From Candidatus Treponema merdequi (lineage in GTDB: Bacteria > Spirochaetota > Spirochaetia > Treponematales > Treponemataceae): a stretch of DNA of 64,000 nucleotides. The DNA is taken from positions 1-64,000 of the forward strand of contig JAGHVB010000014.1 of NCBI GenBank assembly GCA_018064525.1, written 5' to 3'. The translations under genes and the position numbers were made by a program. Under the pieces are notes generated by a model. It saw only the letters and a program-made list of their open reading frames with translations, was not told where the DNA came from and made no database searches. The stretch's first letter is position 1. Each line of letters starts with the position of its first letter. Shown in pieces: positions 32,080-40,373 of the stretch.

Positions 32080-34135
32080 AAGAAGAAAGCTCCTTAAAAA
32101 TATTTTCTATTTTAACAGGAATAGAAGAAATTTCTTTTCCAATCGCCTGTGAAAGGGCACTTGCAAAAGCTGCCGGTACAATTCTTGAAATAAGCCCGTC
32201 AATTTGTGTAGACGGATTTTCTGAAGTAATGAAAGTTAATGAAATTTTATTACATTCAGGAATGTCTCCCTGAATTAGTTCTGAAAGGGTATGTTGAATT
32301 GAAAGTTTTACTGAGTTTTCTGCAATACTTGGTAAAACAATTTTTCCTGCATTTATGATAACATTGATTTTTTTAATTCTAATTCTGTAAGTGCTGGAAT
32401 CGACTTCAACTTCGACAACACAAAGACCGTATGAGTTTGTAAAAAAAGGAACACCGGTAAATTTTTCTTTGTTCCATAATTTTTTTTGTGATGCGGTAAG
32501 ACCTTTGCTCGAAGAAATCGGGAGCGGTTTTCTGAATCTTTTTGACTGAATATCAAGACAGCATTTTTTCAAAAGGTAGGTCATGATTGTCAGATTAGAA
32601 GAAATCGTTTCTGGAACAGGCTGGTCTTCTTTTATGTCAACATTCGGATCAAGTTTTACCTGTTTCGGGTCGAGTTCGAGAATCTGAGCTGCTGTATTTT
32701 TCCATATTTCAAGCGTGGAATTTGAAGGCGGAAATGCATGGATGATGAGAGTTCCATCTGATTCAAGGGTAACATCCATTTTCTGATTGCATGCAAATAT
32801 ATTTGTTCCGTAATATCCGATTCCATTAAAACCGCAAGAAACACCGATTCCTCTGAGAGGAATTCCTGAAAGCTGATTTAAGTTTTTGTTTCTTCCGGAT
32901 GATTCCAGCCTGTATGAAATAAATTTTCTGTTTAAGTCACTCTGTTTTTGAAGTGCTGTAAAAGCAGCATCAATTCTTTCATAAGAAAAATTAAACGGCA
33001 TTGCAATTTTACGTTCAAAATTTTTGTAACGGAATTCCGAAGGTAAAAAACCTGTGACAGAACAGATTTTATCTATCTGACATTCAATAGCAAAAAAAGC
33101 CTGTGAATCAATTGCATCAATGTTGAATGAAACAGGAGGATTATATGACTCATAAGCTTTTGCGATTATTTCAAAATGACGGATGCAGTAAATGTTATTT
33201 GCTGCAATTACTAGGCGGTCAAGAATTTCGGCAGCAAACGGATTATGATAACCAGAATCGAGTTCAATTAAAATCTGATTTGCTTCAATTGTGCCGTCTT
33301 TTTTTACTGATGTGCGTATTTTTATTGAGATTGGACTCTTTTTAGTCATAAACTCAATATGCTCATGGCGTGCCAGAATCAGCTGAACCGGTTTTGATGT
33401 TTTAATTGCAATAAGAGATGTTAAAACTGCAAGTTCACAGTTAATCCAGATTGTATTTGTATGTGCAGAGGAAGAGACTGTTTTTTTAATACAGATGTTT
33501 TCTGATTTTAGATTGAAAATGCGGGAAATATTGTCAAAGAGATGTTTAGGCCATTGTGTCGGAGTACAGATTGTAAGTATTCCTTTTTCAAAAGTACAAA
33601 AAGCACCGTTTGGTTCATTACATGATGGTGCATTTAATACAGATGTCCATGTTCCTTTGATGTCATAATTTTTCTTGGAAAAAAGTTTCGAAAATTCTTC
33701 TGGATTTTTTGCTTTTCCATTTCTGATAAAACGCTGTGCGTAAGGAAATTCTTTTTCTTTATTTTTTACAGTTGTATCTTTTTCAATTTCAATTTTAATT
33801 TGAGGAGCAAGAAGCTGTAATTCGTGAAGATCTGGTCCTGCAATCAGTGCGACTGGCTGGCCTTTGTAATAAACTTCGTCTTTTGCAAGTATTTCTGTCT
33901 GAATGTCGAGAGTCTCAATGTAATTCTGGTTTTCAAAATCACATGCGGTAAAAAAGAAAATATGTTCAGGACAGTTTTTAAAAGAAATCTCTTTTATATG
34001 ACCTTTTGAAACTGGGCTTCTGATGATTTTTGCATAAAGCATATTCTGAGCTGTAAGGTCAGAAAAATATGTCTTTGAAAGCTGAGAATAAACAGGTTTT
34101 AATTCTTTTTTTTCTGCAGTTTTTTTAGCCGGCAT
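32054..34135 (-). CDS. divergent molybdopterin-subunit homologue (motifs missing)
   Basis: A 693-residue protein with the overall order of xanthine dehydrogenase/CO dehydrogenase large subunits (VYYKGQPVALIAG, then ICTPTQWPKHLFDNISRIF, then LASLIAIKTSKPVQLILARHEHIEFM-like, then a C-terminal half). The hallmarks for cofactor and catalysis are absent. The GGGFGGK loop reads VSSSAHTNTIW, the AMRGFG loop reads PVSFNIDAIDSQ, and the terminal GxGE catalytic Glu region reads QIDGLISRIV. It may be an inactive or repurposed member, or use another chemistry. The ATG at 34135 is preferred to an upstream GTG; it overlaps the aminotransferase gene end by 11 nt. Confidence 0.72.
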   Translation of the reverse strand: MPAKKTAEKKELKPVYSQLSKTYFSDLTAQNMLYAKIIRSPVSKGHIKEISFKNCPEHIFFFTACDFENQNYIETLDIQTEILAKDEVYYKGQPVALIAGPDLHELQLLAPQIKIEIEKDTTVKNKEKEFPYAQRFIRNGKAKNPEEFSKLFSKKNYDIKGTWTSVLNAPSCNEPNGAFCTFEKGILTICTPTQWPKHLFDNISRIFNLKSENICIKKTVSSSAHTNTIWINCELAVLTSLIAIKTSKPVQLILARHEHIEFMTKKSPISIKIRTSVKKDGTIEANQILIELDSGYHNPFAAEILDRLVIAANNIYCIRHFEIIAKAYESYNPPVSFNIDAIDSQAFFAIECQIDKICSVTGFLPSEFRYKNFERKIAMPFNFSYERIDAAFTALQKQSDLNRKFISYRLESSGRNKNLNQLSGIPLRGIGVSCGFNGIGYYGTNIFACNQKMDVTLESDGTLIIHAFPPSNSTLEIWKNTAAQILELDPKQVKLDPNVDIKEDQPVPETISSNLTIMTYLLKKCCLDIQSKRFRKPLPISSSKGLTASQKKLWNKEKFTGVPFFTNSYGLCVVEVEVDSSTYRIRIKKINVIINAGKIVLPSIAENSVKLSIQHTLSELIQGDIPECNKISLTFITSENPSTQIDGLISRIVPAAFASALSQAIGKEISSIPVKIENIFKELSSYENSSNPK

Positions 34136-35375
34136 GGTACTCACTTCCGATTTTCTTTACAGCTTCTATTGTATCATAAGCCATCTCATCTGTCATATCA
34201 GGCCAGAGCGGTAAAGTGATTGTTCTTATAAACTGACTTTGTGCGTTCGGGTAATTTTCTGGAGTAAAATTTTGGTCGAGTTCTTTCCAGTATGTAAAGT
34301 GAAAAAGTGGAATAAAGTGCATTGAAACACCGATTCCGGCTTCCTGAAGTTTTTTTGAAAATTCATCACGGTCAATTTTCAGTTTATCAAGATTCAATCT
34401 CATCAAATACAGATGCCATGCGTTTCCTTTTTCATCTGGTGGAACCTGAACAAAATCTAAATCTTTGAAAGCTTTGTTATAGATGTCAACGATATGTTTT
34501 CTTTTTCTGAACATGTCGTCAGTCTTTTTTAACTGAACGCGTCCGATTGCACTTAAAATGTCAGGTAAATTGAATTTGTAGCCAGGTGCAACAATATCAT
34601 ACTGCCAGCTTGCTTTTGGAGAAGTGTAGCGGTCCCATGTTGTTCTGTCCATTCCGTGAAGGCGCATTACTGTCATATCGTGAGCAAGCGATTCATCTTT
34701 TGTGCAGACCATTCCGCCTTCGCCGGTTGTAAGAGGTTTTGTCGCATAAAAAGAAAAGACTCCGGCATCTCCGATAGTTCCGGCGTAACCCATGTCTGTA
34801 AGGCTTGGAAAACTGTGAGCCGCGTCTTCAATTACTTTTAAATTGTATTTTTGGGCAAGTTCCATTATGCGGTTCATATCACAGACATTTCCTGCAATAT
34901 GAACCGGAATGATTGCCTTGATGTTGTATTTTTTTGTCTTTTCGTTTTCGATTAATATTTTTTCGATGTCATCAGGATCGATGAGGTAAGAATCCTTTTT
35001 TAAGTCTGCAAAGATAACGTCAGCGCCGAGATGTTTTGCACATGCAGCAGTTGAAACAAAAGTGTAGGGAGTCGTGATTACGGCAGTTCCGGCTTTGATA
35101 CCGCAGGCATGAAGTGCAAGAATCATTCCGCTTGTGTTAGAGTTTACGGCAAGAGAAATAATTTTATTTGAATTTTCTGCGTTGTGTAAAGATGATGATT
35201 TTTCTGAAGAAACTGACTGATCCGGAAGTCCTTTGTTCATAAACTCAGAAAATTCTTTTTCAAATTCGAGTGTAACTTTTCCTGTCGTAAGCCAGCCTGA
35301 GCGAACGACATCTAAAACAGCTTTTTCTTCTTCTTCATTTATTGACGGTTTTGAAAACGGTACTTTAATTGTCAT
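34125..35375 (-). CDS. DegT/DnrJ/EryC1/StrS-family sugar aminotransferase
   Basis: A 416-residue PLP enzyme making amino sugars on nucleotide carriers. It opens VPFSKPSINEEEEKAVLDVVRSGWLTTG, has ITTPYTFVSTAACAKHLGADVIFAD, the Asp of EDAAHSFPS and the PLP Lys in SFYATKPLTTGEGGMV. The ATG at 35375 is chosen for its AGAGG site and overlaps the dehydratase gene by 11 nt. Together with that dehydratase it should convert a UDP-hexosamine (probably UDP-GlcNAc) into a 4-amino-4,6-dideoxy sugar, as in bacillosamine, pseudaminic or legionaminic acid pathways. Confidence 0.92.
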   Translation of the reverse strand: MTIKVPFSKPSINEEEEKAVLDVVRSGWLTTGKVTLEFEKEFSEFMNKGLPDQSVSSEKSSSLHNAENSNKIISLAVNSNTSGMILALHACGIKAGTAVITTPYTFVSTAACAKHLGADVIFADLKKDSYLIDPDDIEKILIENEKTKKYNIKAIIPVHIAGNVCDMNRIMELAQKYNLKVIEDAAHSFPSLTDMGYAGTIGDAGVFSFYATKPLTTGEGGMVCTKDESLAHDMTVMRLHGMDRTTWDRYTSPKASWQYDIVAPGYKFNLPDILSAIGRVQLKKTDDMFRKRKHIVDIYNKAFKDLDFVQVPPDEKGNAWHLYLMRLNLDKLKIDRDEFSKKLQEAGIGVSMHFIPLFHFTYWKELDQNFTPENYPNAQSQFIRTITLPLWPDMTDEMAYDTIEAVKKIGSEYHAG

Positions 35376-36849
35376 TATCTGCCTCTTCATTTTTTAATTC
35401 TGGAATTACTTTCTGCAAAGTTTCGCGAAGCAATGACGCATTTCTGAATTCTGAAAAATCAGATTTTTCTTTTGCAATGCAGATTGGCTCGAGCTTTGAC
35501 AGGAGTTTATTCAAATCAAAATCGAGTGAGAGATTTGTAAGCTTTAAAATCTTTTTGTATTTTGTCTTTTCCGGATTTTCTTCTTTAAGCCACAAAGGTT
35601 CTGTAAGTCGTTCTCCTTTGCGGACTCCGGTGTATAAAATCTCAATGTCTTTTCCAGGTTCGAGTCCTGAAAAAGTTATGATATGTTCTGCAAGATCTTT
35701 GATTTTAATCGGTTCTCCCATGTCGAGAAGGTAAGAGTATCCGTTTTTGCCGACTCCACCAGTCTGCAAAACAAGTGAACATGCTTCTGGAATCGTCATG
35801 AAAAAGCGTTCCATTCTCGGGTCAGTTACAGTAACCGGACCGCCGTTTTTAATCTGTTCCATAAATAGCGGAAGAATTGAACCTCGAGAACCCAGAACAT
35901 TTCCAAACCTTACAAACATAAAGTCCTGGTTTTTAACTTTAGATGCAGCATCAAGCAAAAGTTTTTCACAAAGAAATTTTGAAGCGCCGTAAATTGAAAC
36001 AGGGCTTACAGCTTTATCTGTTGAAATAAGGACAAATTTTTTAACTCCAAATTCAATGCTTGCGTCCAGAAGATTTTTAGTTCCAAAGACATTGTTTTCG
36101 ATAACGGCAACCGGATTTTCTTCCATGAGCGGAACATGTTTGTAGGCTGCGCAGTGGAATATGACATCGCATTTTGTGTGCGAGATGATGTATCTGACAT
36201 ATTCGCGGTCTTTCATATCGCCGATGATCGGAACGACAGTTGCTTTTTCGCCGACGCCTTCTGCCTGTAAAAGTTTAAGTTCGCGGTTTATCTGATAGAT
36301 GGAATTTTCTCCGTGCCCAAAAAGATAGAGACGTTCGGCACCACCTGAAAGCAGCTGTCGTGACAGTTCCGAACCGATTGAACCTCCGGCTCCTGTTATG
36401 AGAACGCGTTTTCCGCGAAGGTAGGAAAGACTTTCTTTTAATGAAATGGTAACAGCTTTTCTTCCGAGAATGTCGAGCGGGTCAATTTCGCGTGCCTGAA
36501 CAAAGTGAGCAGTTCCGTTTACAACCTGGCTTATGCTTGGAAGAATTTTTATATGCTTAAAGCCTGATTTTGAAAGGGCTTCGTAGATTGATTTGATTTT
36601 AAGGGATGCGGCACTTGGAATTGCGATTACAGCTTCATCGCTGTCTGTCGCTTTAATTACGCTGATAATTTCTTCTACTGGTCCGAGAACCGGAATTGAG
36701 TCGATTTCTTTTCCTATAAGATTTTTATCATCGTCCAGAAAGGCCGTGATTTTTCCAAAGATTTTCTTTCGTTTTATATCATCTGCAATCATCTGGCCTG
36801 CAAAACCAGCTCCGATGATATAAAAATTTGTATCGCGTTTTTTAATCAT
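35365..36849 (-). CDS. CapD-like nucleotide-sugar 4,6-dehydratase
   Basis: A 494-residue protein of the CapD/PglF/WbpM family. The first 130 residues are a CoA-binding-like Rossmann domain (FYIIGAGFAGQMIADDI) with none of the usual membrane helices, so it is a soluble version. The catalytic SDR domain starts KRVLITGAGGSIGSELSRQLL (about 146-167) and holds FHCAAYKHVPLMEENP, STDKAVSPVSIYGASKFLCE and VRFGNVLGSRGSI. It removes water from UDP-GlcNAc to give the 4-keto-6-deoxy sugar for the overlapping aminotransferase. AGGTGGA is the ribosome site. It is first in the operon of at least five genes. Confidence 0.92.
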   Translation of the reverse strand: MIKKRDTNFYIIGAGFAGQMIADDIKRKKIFGKITAFLDDDKNLIGKEIDSIPVLGPVEEIISVIKATDSDEAVIAIPSAASLKIKSIYEALSKSGFKHIKILPSISQVVNGTAHFVQAREIDPLDILGRKAVTISLKESLSYLRGKRVLITGAGGSIGSELSRQLLSGGAERLYLFGHGENSIYQINRELKLLQAEGVGEKATVVPIIGDMKDREYVRYIISHTKCDVIFHCAAYKHVPLMEENPVAVIENNVFGTKNLLDASIEFGVKKFVLISTDKAVSPVSIYGASKFLCEKLLLDAASKVKNQDFMFVRFGNVLGSRGSILPLFMEQIKNGGPVTVTDPRMERFFMTIPEACSLVLQTGGVGKNGYSYLLDMGEPIKIKDLAEHIITFSGLEPGKDIEILYTGVRKGERLTEPLWLKEENPEKTKYKKILKLTNLSLDFDLNKLLSKLEPICIAKEKSDFSEFRNASLLRETLQKVIPELKNEEADNDN

Positions 36850-36949
36850 TCCACCTAAAATAAGCCTTTTATAGACTTATCCCCACCTTAATATAAAATA
36901 ATAACATAATTTATATGATTCTTCAATTTAATTTATCAAAACATTTTCG

Positions 36950-36977
36950 CTAAACTAAAATTTTCAAATGCCGAAAA
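36950..36977 (+). promoter_or_regulatory. sigma-28-like promoter of the RlpA/SPOR operon
   Basis: CTAAA (36950-36954), a 16-bp spacer and CCGAAAA (36971-36977). Counted the enteric way it is TAAA-N15-GCCGAAAA, one mismatch from consensus. It lies 27 bp before the ATG at 37004. The match was found after seeing the flgF promoter. Confidence 0.6.
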
Positions 36978-37003
36978 TGGTAATGTAGAATGGAGTTTTT
37001 TAT

Positions 37004-37525
37004 ATGAAATTATATAAAAAAATGATGTTTTTAATCTTATTTCTTTTTTCTGGATTTGCTTTTGCTTCTCCTTCATTTTCGCTGCAGGTTGTTCAGAAAG
37101 ATGGATCTGAAAATGTCGTTTATGAAGCTTCATATTTGATTGAGCAGGTGGTTTTGGACTATTTTTACGATCATGCTTATATTGTTTCAAACAGTCCGAT
37201 CATTATTCAAAAGCGTAATGCTGATATAACCGGAGATCTGCAGAAATCTTTTGATGCAGCTCAGGAAGGATCTCTTGATCTTATAATTCAGATGATAGTT
37301 ACTTACAATCTTATTGATTCAAGTAATCCTGAAGAAGCACTTTTGAATAATATTCAGAATATTGAATGGAAAGCACTTTCGCTTTCTGATAGTTCTGTTA
37401 TTGTACAGGGACAGGCTGTTCCTGCAAAAACTTATAGAAATGATGATGACGGTTTAATTTATTTTGCTAATGAACTTGCTTCTAAAATAAAAATAGCATT
37501 GGAAACAAAGGGTGGTAATAAATGA
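37004..37525 (+). CDS. secreted protein of unknown function
   Basis: A 173-residue protein with a signal peptide (about 1-21, ending GFAFAS) and no recognisable domain. The mature part is mixed alpha/beta (LQVVQKDGSENVVYEASYLIEQVVLDYFYDHAYIVSNSP-like opening, described not recognised). The stop overlaps the SPOR-protein start by 4 nt, so the two are translationally coupled and likely act together in the periplasm or envelope. GGAG precedes the ATG. Confidence 0.82.
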   Translation: MKLYKKMMFLILFLFSGFAFASPSFSLQVVQKDGSENVVYEASYLIEQVVLDYFYDHAYIVSNSPIIIQKRNADITGDLQKSFDAAQEGSLDLIIQMIVTYNLIDSSNPEEALLNNIQNIEWKALSLSDSSVIVQGQAVPAKTYRNDDDGLIYFANELASKIKIALETKGGNK

Positions 37526-38883
37526 AAAGAATATTTTATTTAGTTTTAACTGTATTTTTTGGCTGTATGCTTATGTCTTCAAGTCCATCTCTTGATGGCA
37601 GGGCTGTGGTTGCAGACGGTGGAATTTTCCCGGCCGGATTATTTGCAAAAACAGTAGGATATCTGCCGGGAGATTCAATAAGTGTAACAAATCCTTCAAA
37701 CGGACAGAATGTTGATATTCTAGTAATCGGCTCTCTCGATCCATCAGAAGGCGTTGCAGTTATGTTAAGTCCTGAAGCTGCAGATTATCTTGGAATCAAA
37801 AAAAATTCAAATATGCTCGTTAAACTTACAAAGCGTTCCGGTGATCTTGATGAAAATGCAAACGGAAGCTGTGTATTGACTCAGTCAAATGCTTCAGCTG
37901 TTTCAGAGCCACTGGAAACAGCTGAAAGTTCAGATGAAGAAGTCCCTGAAGAAGAAATTATTGACGAAACAGAAACTTCTGATGAAGAAATAATTGAAAT
38001 TGAAGATGAAAATGTTATTGATGAAACAGAAGATTCAATTACAGAAGAAACAGAAGTAATTGAAGAGCCTGAAGTTACAGAAGATGAAGTTGTTGTAGAA
38101 ACAGAATCTGTTGAAGAAGATGAAATTCCTGAAGAAGCTGCTCCTGTTATTGTTGATGATGCAGTTATTCCGGAAGAAGAAGGAATTGAAGAAGACGAAA
38201 TTCCAGAAGAAGCAAAAGAAGAAATTCCTGTTATCGAAGATAATTATGCAGTTCCAGAAGAAGAAGGAGTTGAAGAAGATGAAATCCCTGAAGAAGAAAA
38301 ACCTGCAGTTATTGACGATGCTGTAATTCCGGAAGAAGAAAGTGTAGAAGAAGATGAAATCCCGGAAGAGGAAAAACCTGTAATTATTGATGATGCAGTT
38401 ATTCCGGAAGAAGAAGGAATTGAAGAAGATGAACTTCCTCCAGAAGAAGAAATAGTTGAAGAGTCTGAAGAAACAGAAGATTTTGATGCTATTATTCTTG
38501 TTCCTTCTGAAGAAAATCCTCCTGAAACAGAAGAAGCTCCAGTTGAAGAAGCAGTTACAGAAGAAATTGAAACTGTAGAAACAGTAGAAACTCCGGTTGA
38601 AGAAACTGTTCCTGTTGAAAAAGAATTTGAAGCACCTGTTCAGGTTACTTCTGGAGAATATGAATCAGGAAAATGGTATATTCAGATTGCAGTTTACTCA
38701 AAACAGGAAAATGTTAACGAAGTAATTAAAAAGTACGGTAAAAAATATCCGCTCTTTATTGATCAGAAAAACGGTAAGAACTATGTTTTGATCGGACCAC
38801 TTTCAATGGATGAATACGGAGCAGTTTTACAGAGATTTAAGGCATTTGGTTATAAAGATGCATTTGTAAAGAAAATAAAATAG
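37522..38883 (+). CDS. RlpA-like protein with acidic repeats and a SPOR domain
   Basis: A 453-residue exported protein. The signal region contains LTVFFGC (Cys about 15), so it may be a lipoprotein. Residues about 27-105 resemble the double-psi beta-barrel of RlpA (GLFAKTVGYLPGDSISVTNP, VAVMLSPEAADYLGI). A long Glu-rich segment (about 125-370) contains 25-residue repeats of the EEDEIPEE...VIPEEE type. The C-terminal 75 residues are a SPOR domain (WYIQIAVYSKQENVNEVIKK and KNYVLIGPLSMDEYGAV), which binds denuded glycan strands at the division site. Possible septal peptidoglycan protein; the acidic linker may span the periplasm. Confidence 0.85.
   Translation: MKRIFYLVLTVFFGCMLMSSSPSLDGRAVVADGGIFPAGLFAKTVGYLPGDSISVTNPSNGQNVDILVIGSLDPSEGVAVMLSPEAADYLGIKKNSNMLVKLTKRSGDLDENANGSCVLTQSNASAVSEPLETAESSDEEVPEEEIIDETETSDEEIIEIEDENVIDETEDSITEETEVIEEPEVTEDEVVVETESVEEDEIPEEAAPVIVDDAVIPEEEGIEEDEIPEEAKEEIPVIEDNYAVPEEEGVEEDEIPEEEKPAVIDDAVIPEEESVEEDEIPEEEKPVIIDDAVIPEEEGIEEDELPPEEEIVEESEETEDFDAIILVPSEENPPETEEAPVEEAVTEEIETVETVETPVEETVPVEKEFEAPVQVTSGEYESGKWYIQIAVYSKQENVNEVIKKYGKKYPLFIDQKNGKNYVLIGPLSMDEYGAVLQRFKAFGYKDAFVKKIK
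38110..38450 (+). repeat. in-frame 75-bp tandem repeat in the SPOR protein
   Basis: Copies of GTTGAAGAAGATGAAATTCC start near 38110, 38185, 38269, 38344 and 38419, giving spacings of 75, 84, 75 and 75 bp. They encode EEDEIPEE and IPEEE motifs. Length variation between strains is likely. Confidence 0.85.
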
Positions 38884-38900
38884 CAAGTTAAAATAAAAGA

Positions 38901-38944
38901 AAAAACTCCGTGTCAGGTGTTAGAATATCGGACACGGAGTTTTT
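38901..38944. terminator. bidirectional terminator between the SPOR gene and ssrA
   Basis: A perfect 14-bp stem (AAAAACTCCGTGTC / GACACGGAGTTTTT) with a 16-nt loop is flanked by A and T runs. It can end the plus-strand SPOR operon and the minus-strand tmRNA. Confidence 0.93.
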
Positions 38945-38961
38945 TTTGTCTTTGGGTAGTT

Positions 38962-39313
38962 TGGAGATGGGGGGAATTGAACCCCCGTCCGAAAAAGCAA
39001 CACGATTACGTCTACAGGTTTATCAGTGCGAGGTGATTGTCGGGAAACGGTAGCAGCACCGAAAGCGTCGTTTCCGTATTCTAAAAAGAGTCCCGCACGA
39101 TGTTTAGACCCATCGCGAAGCAAGCCTTGGTTTGGTGACAGTAATTCTTAAAGCTCAAAGCCGTGCTAAAAGATTACCGTGCAATGCTTACGCAGCGATT
39201 GCAAACTGTGAATTAGATTCGCCAGTTAATTTTTTTCGTCTGATTAAGGATCAGACAATGAATCCTACCTGCAATAAAAGCATTATCTAAATCGTCGAAA
39301 CCGGTGCACCCCC
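38962..39313 (-). ncRNA. ssrA: transfer-messenger RNA (tmRNA)
   Basis: The minus strand starts GGGGGTGCACCGGTTTCGAC and ends with a T arm GGACGGGGGTTCAATTCCCCCC-type segment and CATCTCC-A. The 7-bp acceptor stem GGGGGTG/CATCTCC pairs with two G-U. At 352 nt it is normal for tmRNA. The tag reading frame ends ...GESNSQFAIAA then TAA, giving a proteolysis tag with the usual C-terminal Ala-Ala. The resume codon is probably the GGC (Gly) or the ACT (Thr) just before it. CCA is not encoded. tmRNA with SmpB rescues stalled ribosomes. Confidence 0.96.
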
Positions 39314-39331
39314 AGAATTAAGTCCTAACTA

Positions 39332-39360
39332 AAAATAATGTAATATTTTATATAAGTCAA
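39332..39360 (-). promoter_or_regulatory. sigma-70 promoter of ssrA
   Basis: On the minus strand TTGACT (39360-39355), a 17-bp spacer and TATTTT (39337-39332). Predicted start near 39325, leaving about 12 nt for RNase P removal. Confidence 0.7.
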
Positions 39361-39382
39361 GTTTACTCTGTAAACTTATTCT

Positions 39383-40288
39383 TTAATTATTTTTTATTTC
39401 AGTTGAAGTATCAGTTTTTGTCATTCTTGAACTGAAATATGCCATCGCAAACCCACAAAGTGTACAAAGTAAACAGATGAATCCCTGTAATACAGAAGTT
39501 ATTTCAGAAGTTCTTGGACAGATTGTGAAAACTGAACCGAGTATTAATCCTAAAATTACAGCATAAGTCTGAGATTCTGCATTCTTAAGAAGGAAGCTTA
39601 AAAGTTTTGCACCTGCAAGAAGTCCGAAAAGAATTCCAATTCCATTTGGAAGCAAAAGGAAAACAGCATGGAACATAGTTTCTTTTGCAAAAATTGCAGG
39701 AATTGCAGAAATAATAATAGGATAGATTCCTAAAATGAGCATTATAAGTGAACCGGAAATTCCTGGTACAATCATGGCAACGGCTCCCAAAATTCCACCT
39801 GCAAAAAGTTTGACAATAAGCGGAATTGAAATGTCAGGAAGAATTACCTGTACATTTTTTGAATCTCCGAATTTTAAGTTTAATAAATAGAAAGCGATGA
39901 TCAATGCGATTCCGGCGAGTACACAGATAAAAGCAGTTATATAAAAGGAAGCCGGTTTTTTATATTCTGAATGGAAAATATAATTTATAAGAAGTGGAAT
40001 ACTTCCAAGAATAAGACCTGTAAAAAAGAAATTTGTTTCGACAGGACATTTTGAATATAGAATTGTAATGACTTTGCTGAATACTAAAATTCCACTTGCC
40101 ATACCTAAGAGAATTGGTACAACAAAGCGCCAGTTTTTAATTAATTTTTTTACATTGAATGTAATTGCATTTACAAATTTATCATAAATATTGAATACAA
40201 CTACTAAAGTTCCGCCTGAGACTCCTGGAATTACATTTGCAATCCCGACAAAAATACCGATGAAAAAAGTTTTTATAATTTCTAACAT
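39383..40288 (-). CDS. DUF368 membrane protein (undecaprenyl-phosphate transporter family)
   Basis: A 301-residue protein with eight or so membrane helices. It carries FVGIANVIPGVSGGTLVVVFNIYDKF at the N-terminus and a second related segment GAVAMIVPGISGSLIMLILGIY about 160 residues on, the internal repeat typical of DUF368. Members (PopT) have recently been shown to return undecaprenyl phosphate across the membrane for reuse in cell-wall and glycan synthesis. No clear ribosome site precedes the ATG at 40288, and a terminator hairpin lies just upstream. It appears monocistronic. Confidence 0.88.
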   Translation of the reverse strand: MLEIIKTFFIGIFVGIANVIPGVSGGTLVVVFNIYDKFVNAITFNVKKLIKNWRFVVPILLGMASGILVFSKVITILYSKCPVETNFFFTGLILGSIPLLINYIFHSEYKKPASFYITAFICVLAGIALIIAFYLLNLKFGDSKNVQVILPDISIPLIVKLFAGGILGAVAMIVPGISGSLIMLILGIYPIIISAIPAIFAKETMFHAVFLLLPNGIGILFGLLAGAKLLSFLLKNAESQTYAVILGLILGSVFTICPRTSEITSVLQGFICLLCTLCGFAMAYFSSRMTKTDTSTEIKNN

Positions 40289-40300
40289 AGATATAATGTA

Positions 40301-40346
40301 TAAAAAAAAGCCGTTTATTTCAATTATGCAAAAGAAATAAACGGCT
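40301..40346 (-). terminator. terminator of the RsbU/V/W-type operon
   Basis: A perfect 13-bp stem (AGCCGTTTATTTC / GAAATAAACGGCT) on the minus strand lies 28 nt after the stop at 40374 and is followed by eight T residues on that strand. Confidence 0.93.
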
Positions 40347-40373
40347 CTTAGCTAAGCAATCTGTTTATAAAAA

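Noticed and set aside
30795..34135. A pseudogene or decaying xanthine dehydrogenase operon
   Set aside because: All three frames are open, full length and overlapping with proper starts, which argues for maintenance despite the missing motifs.
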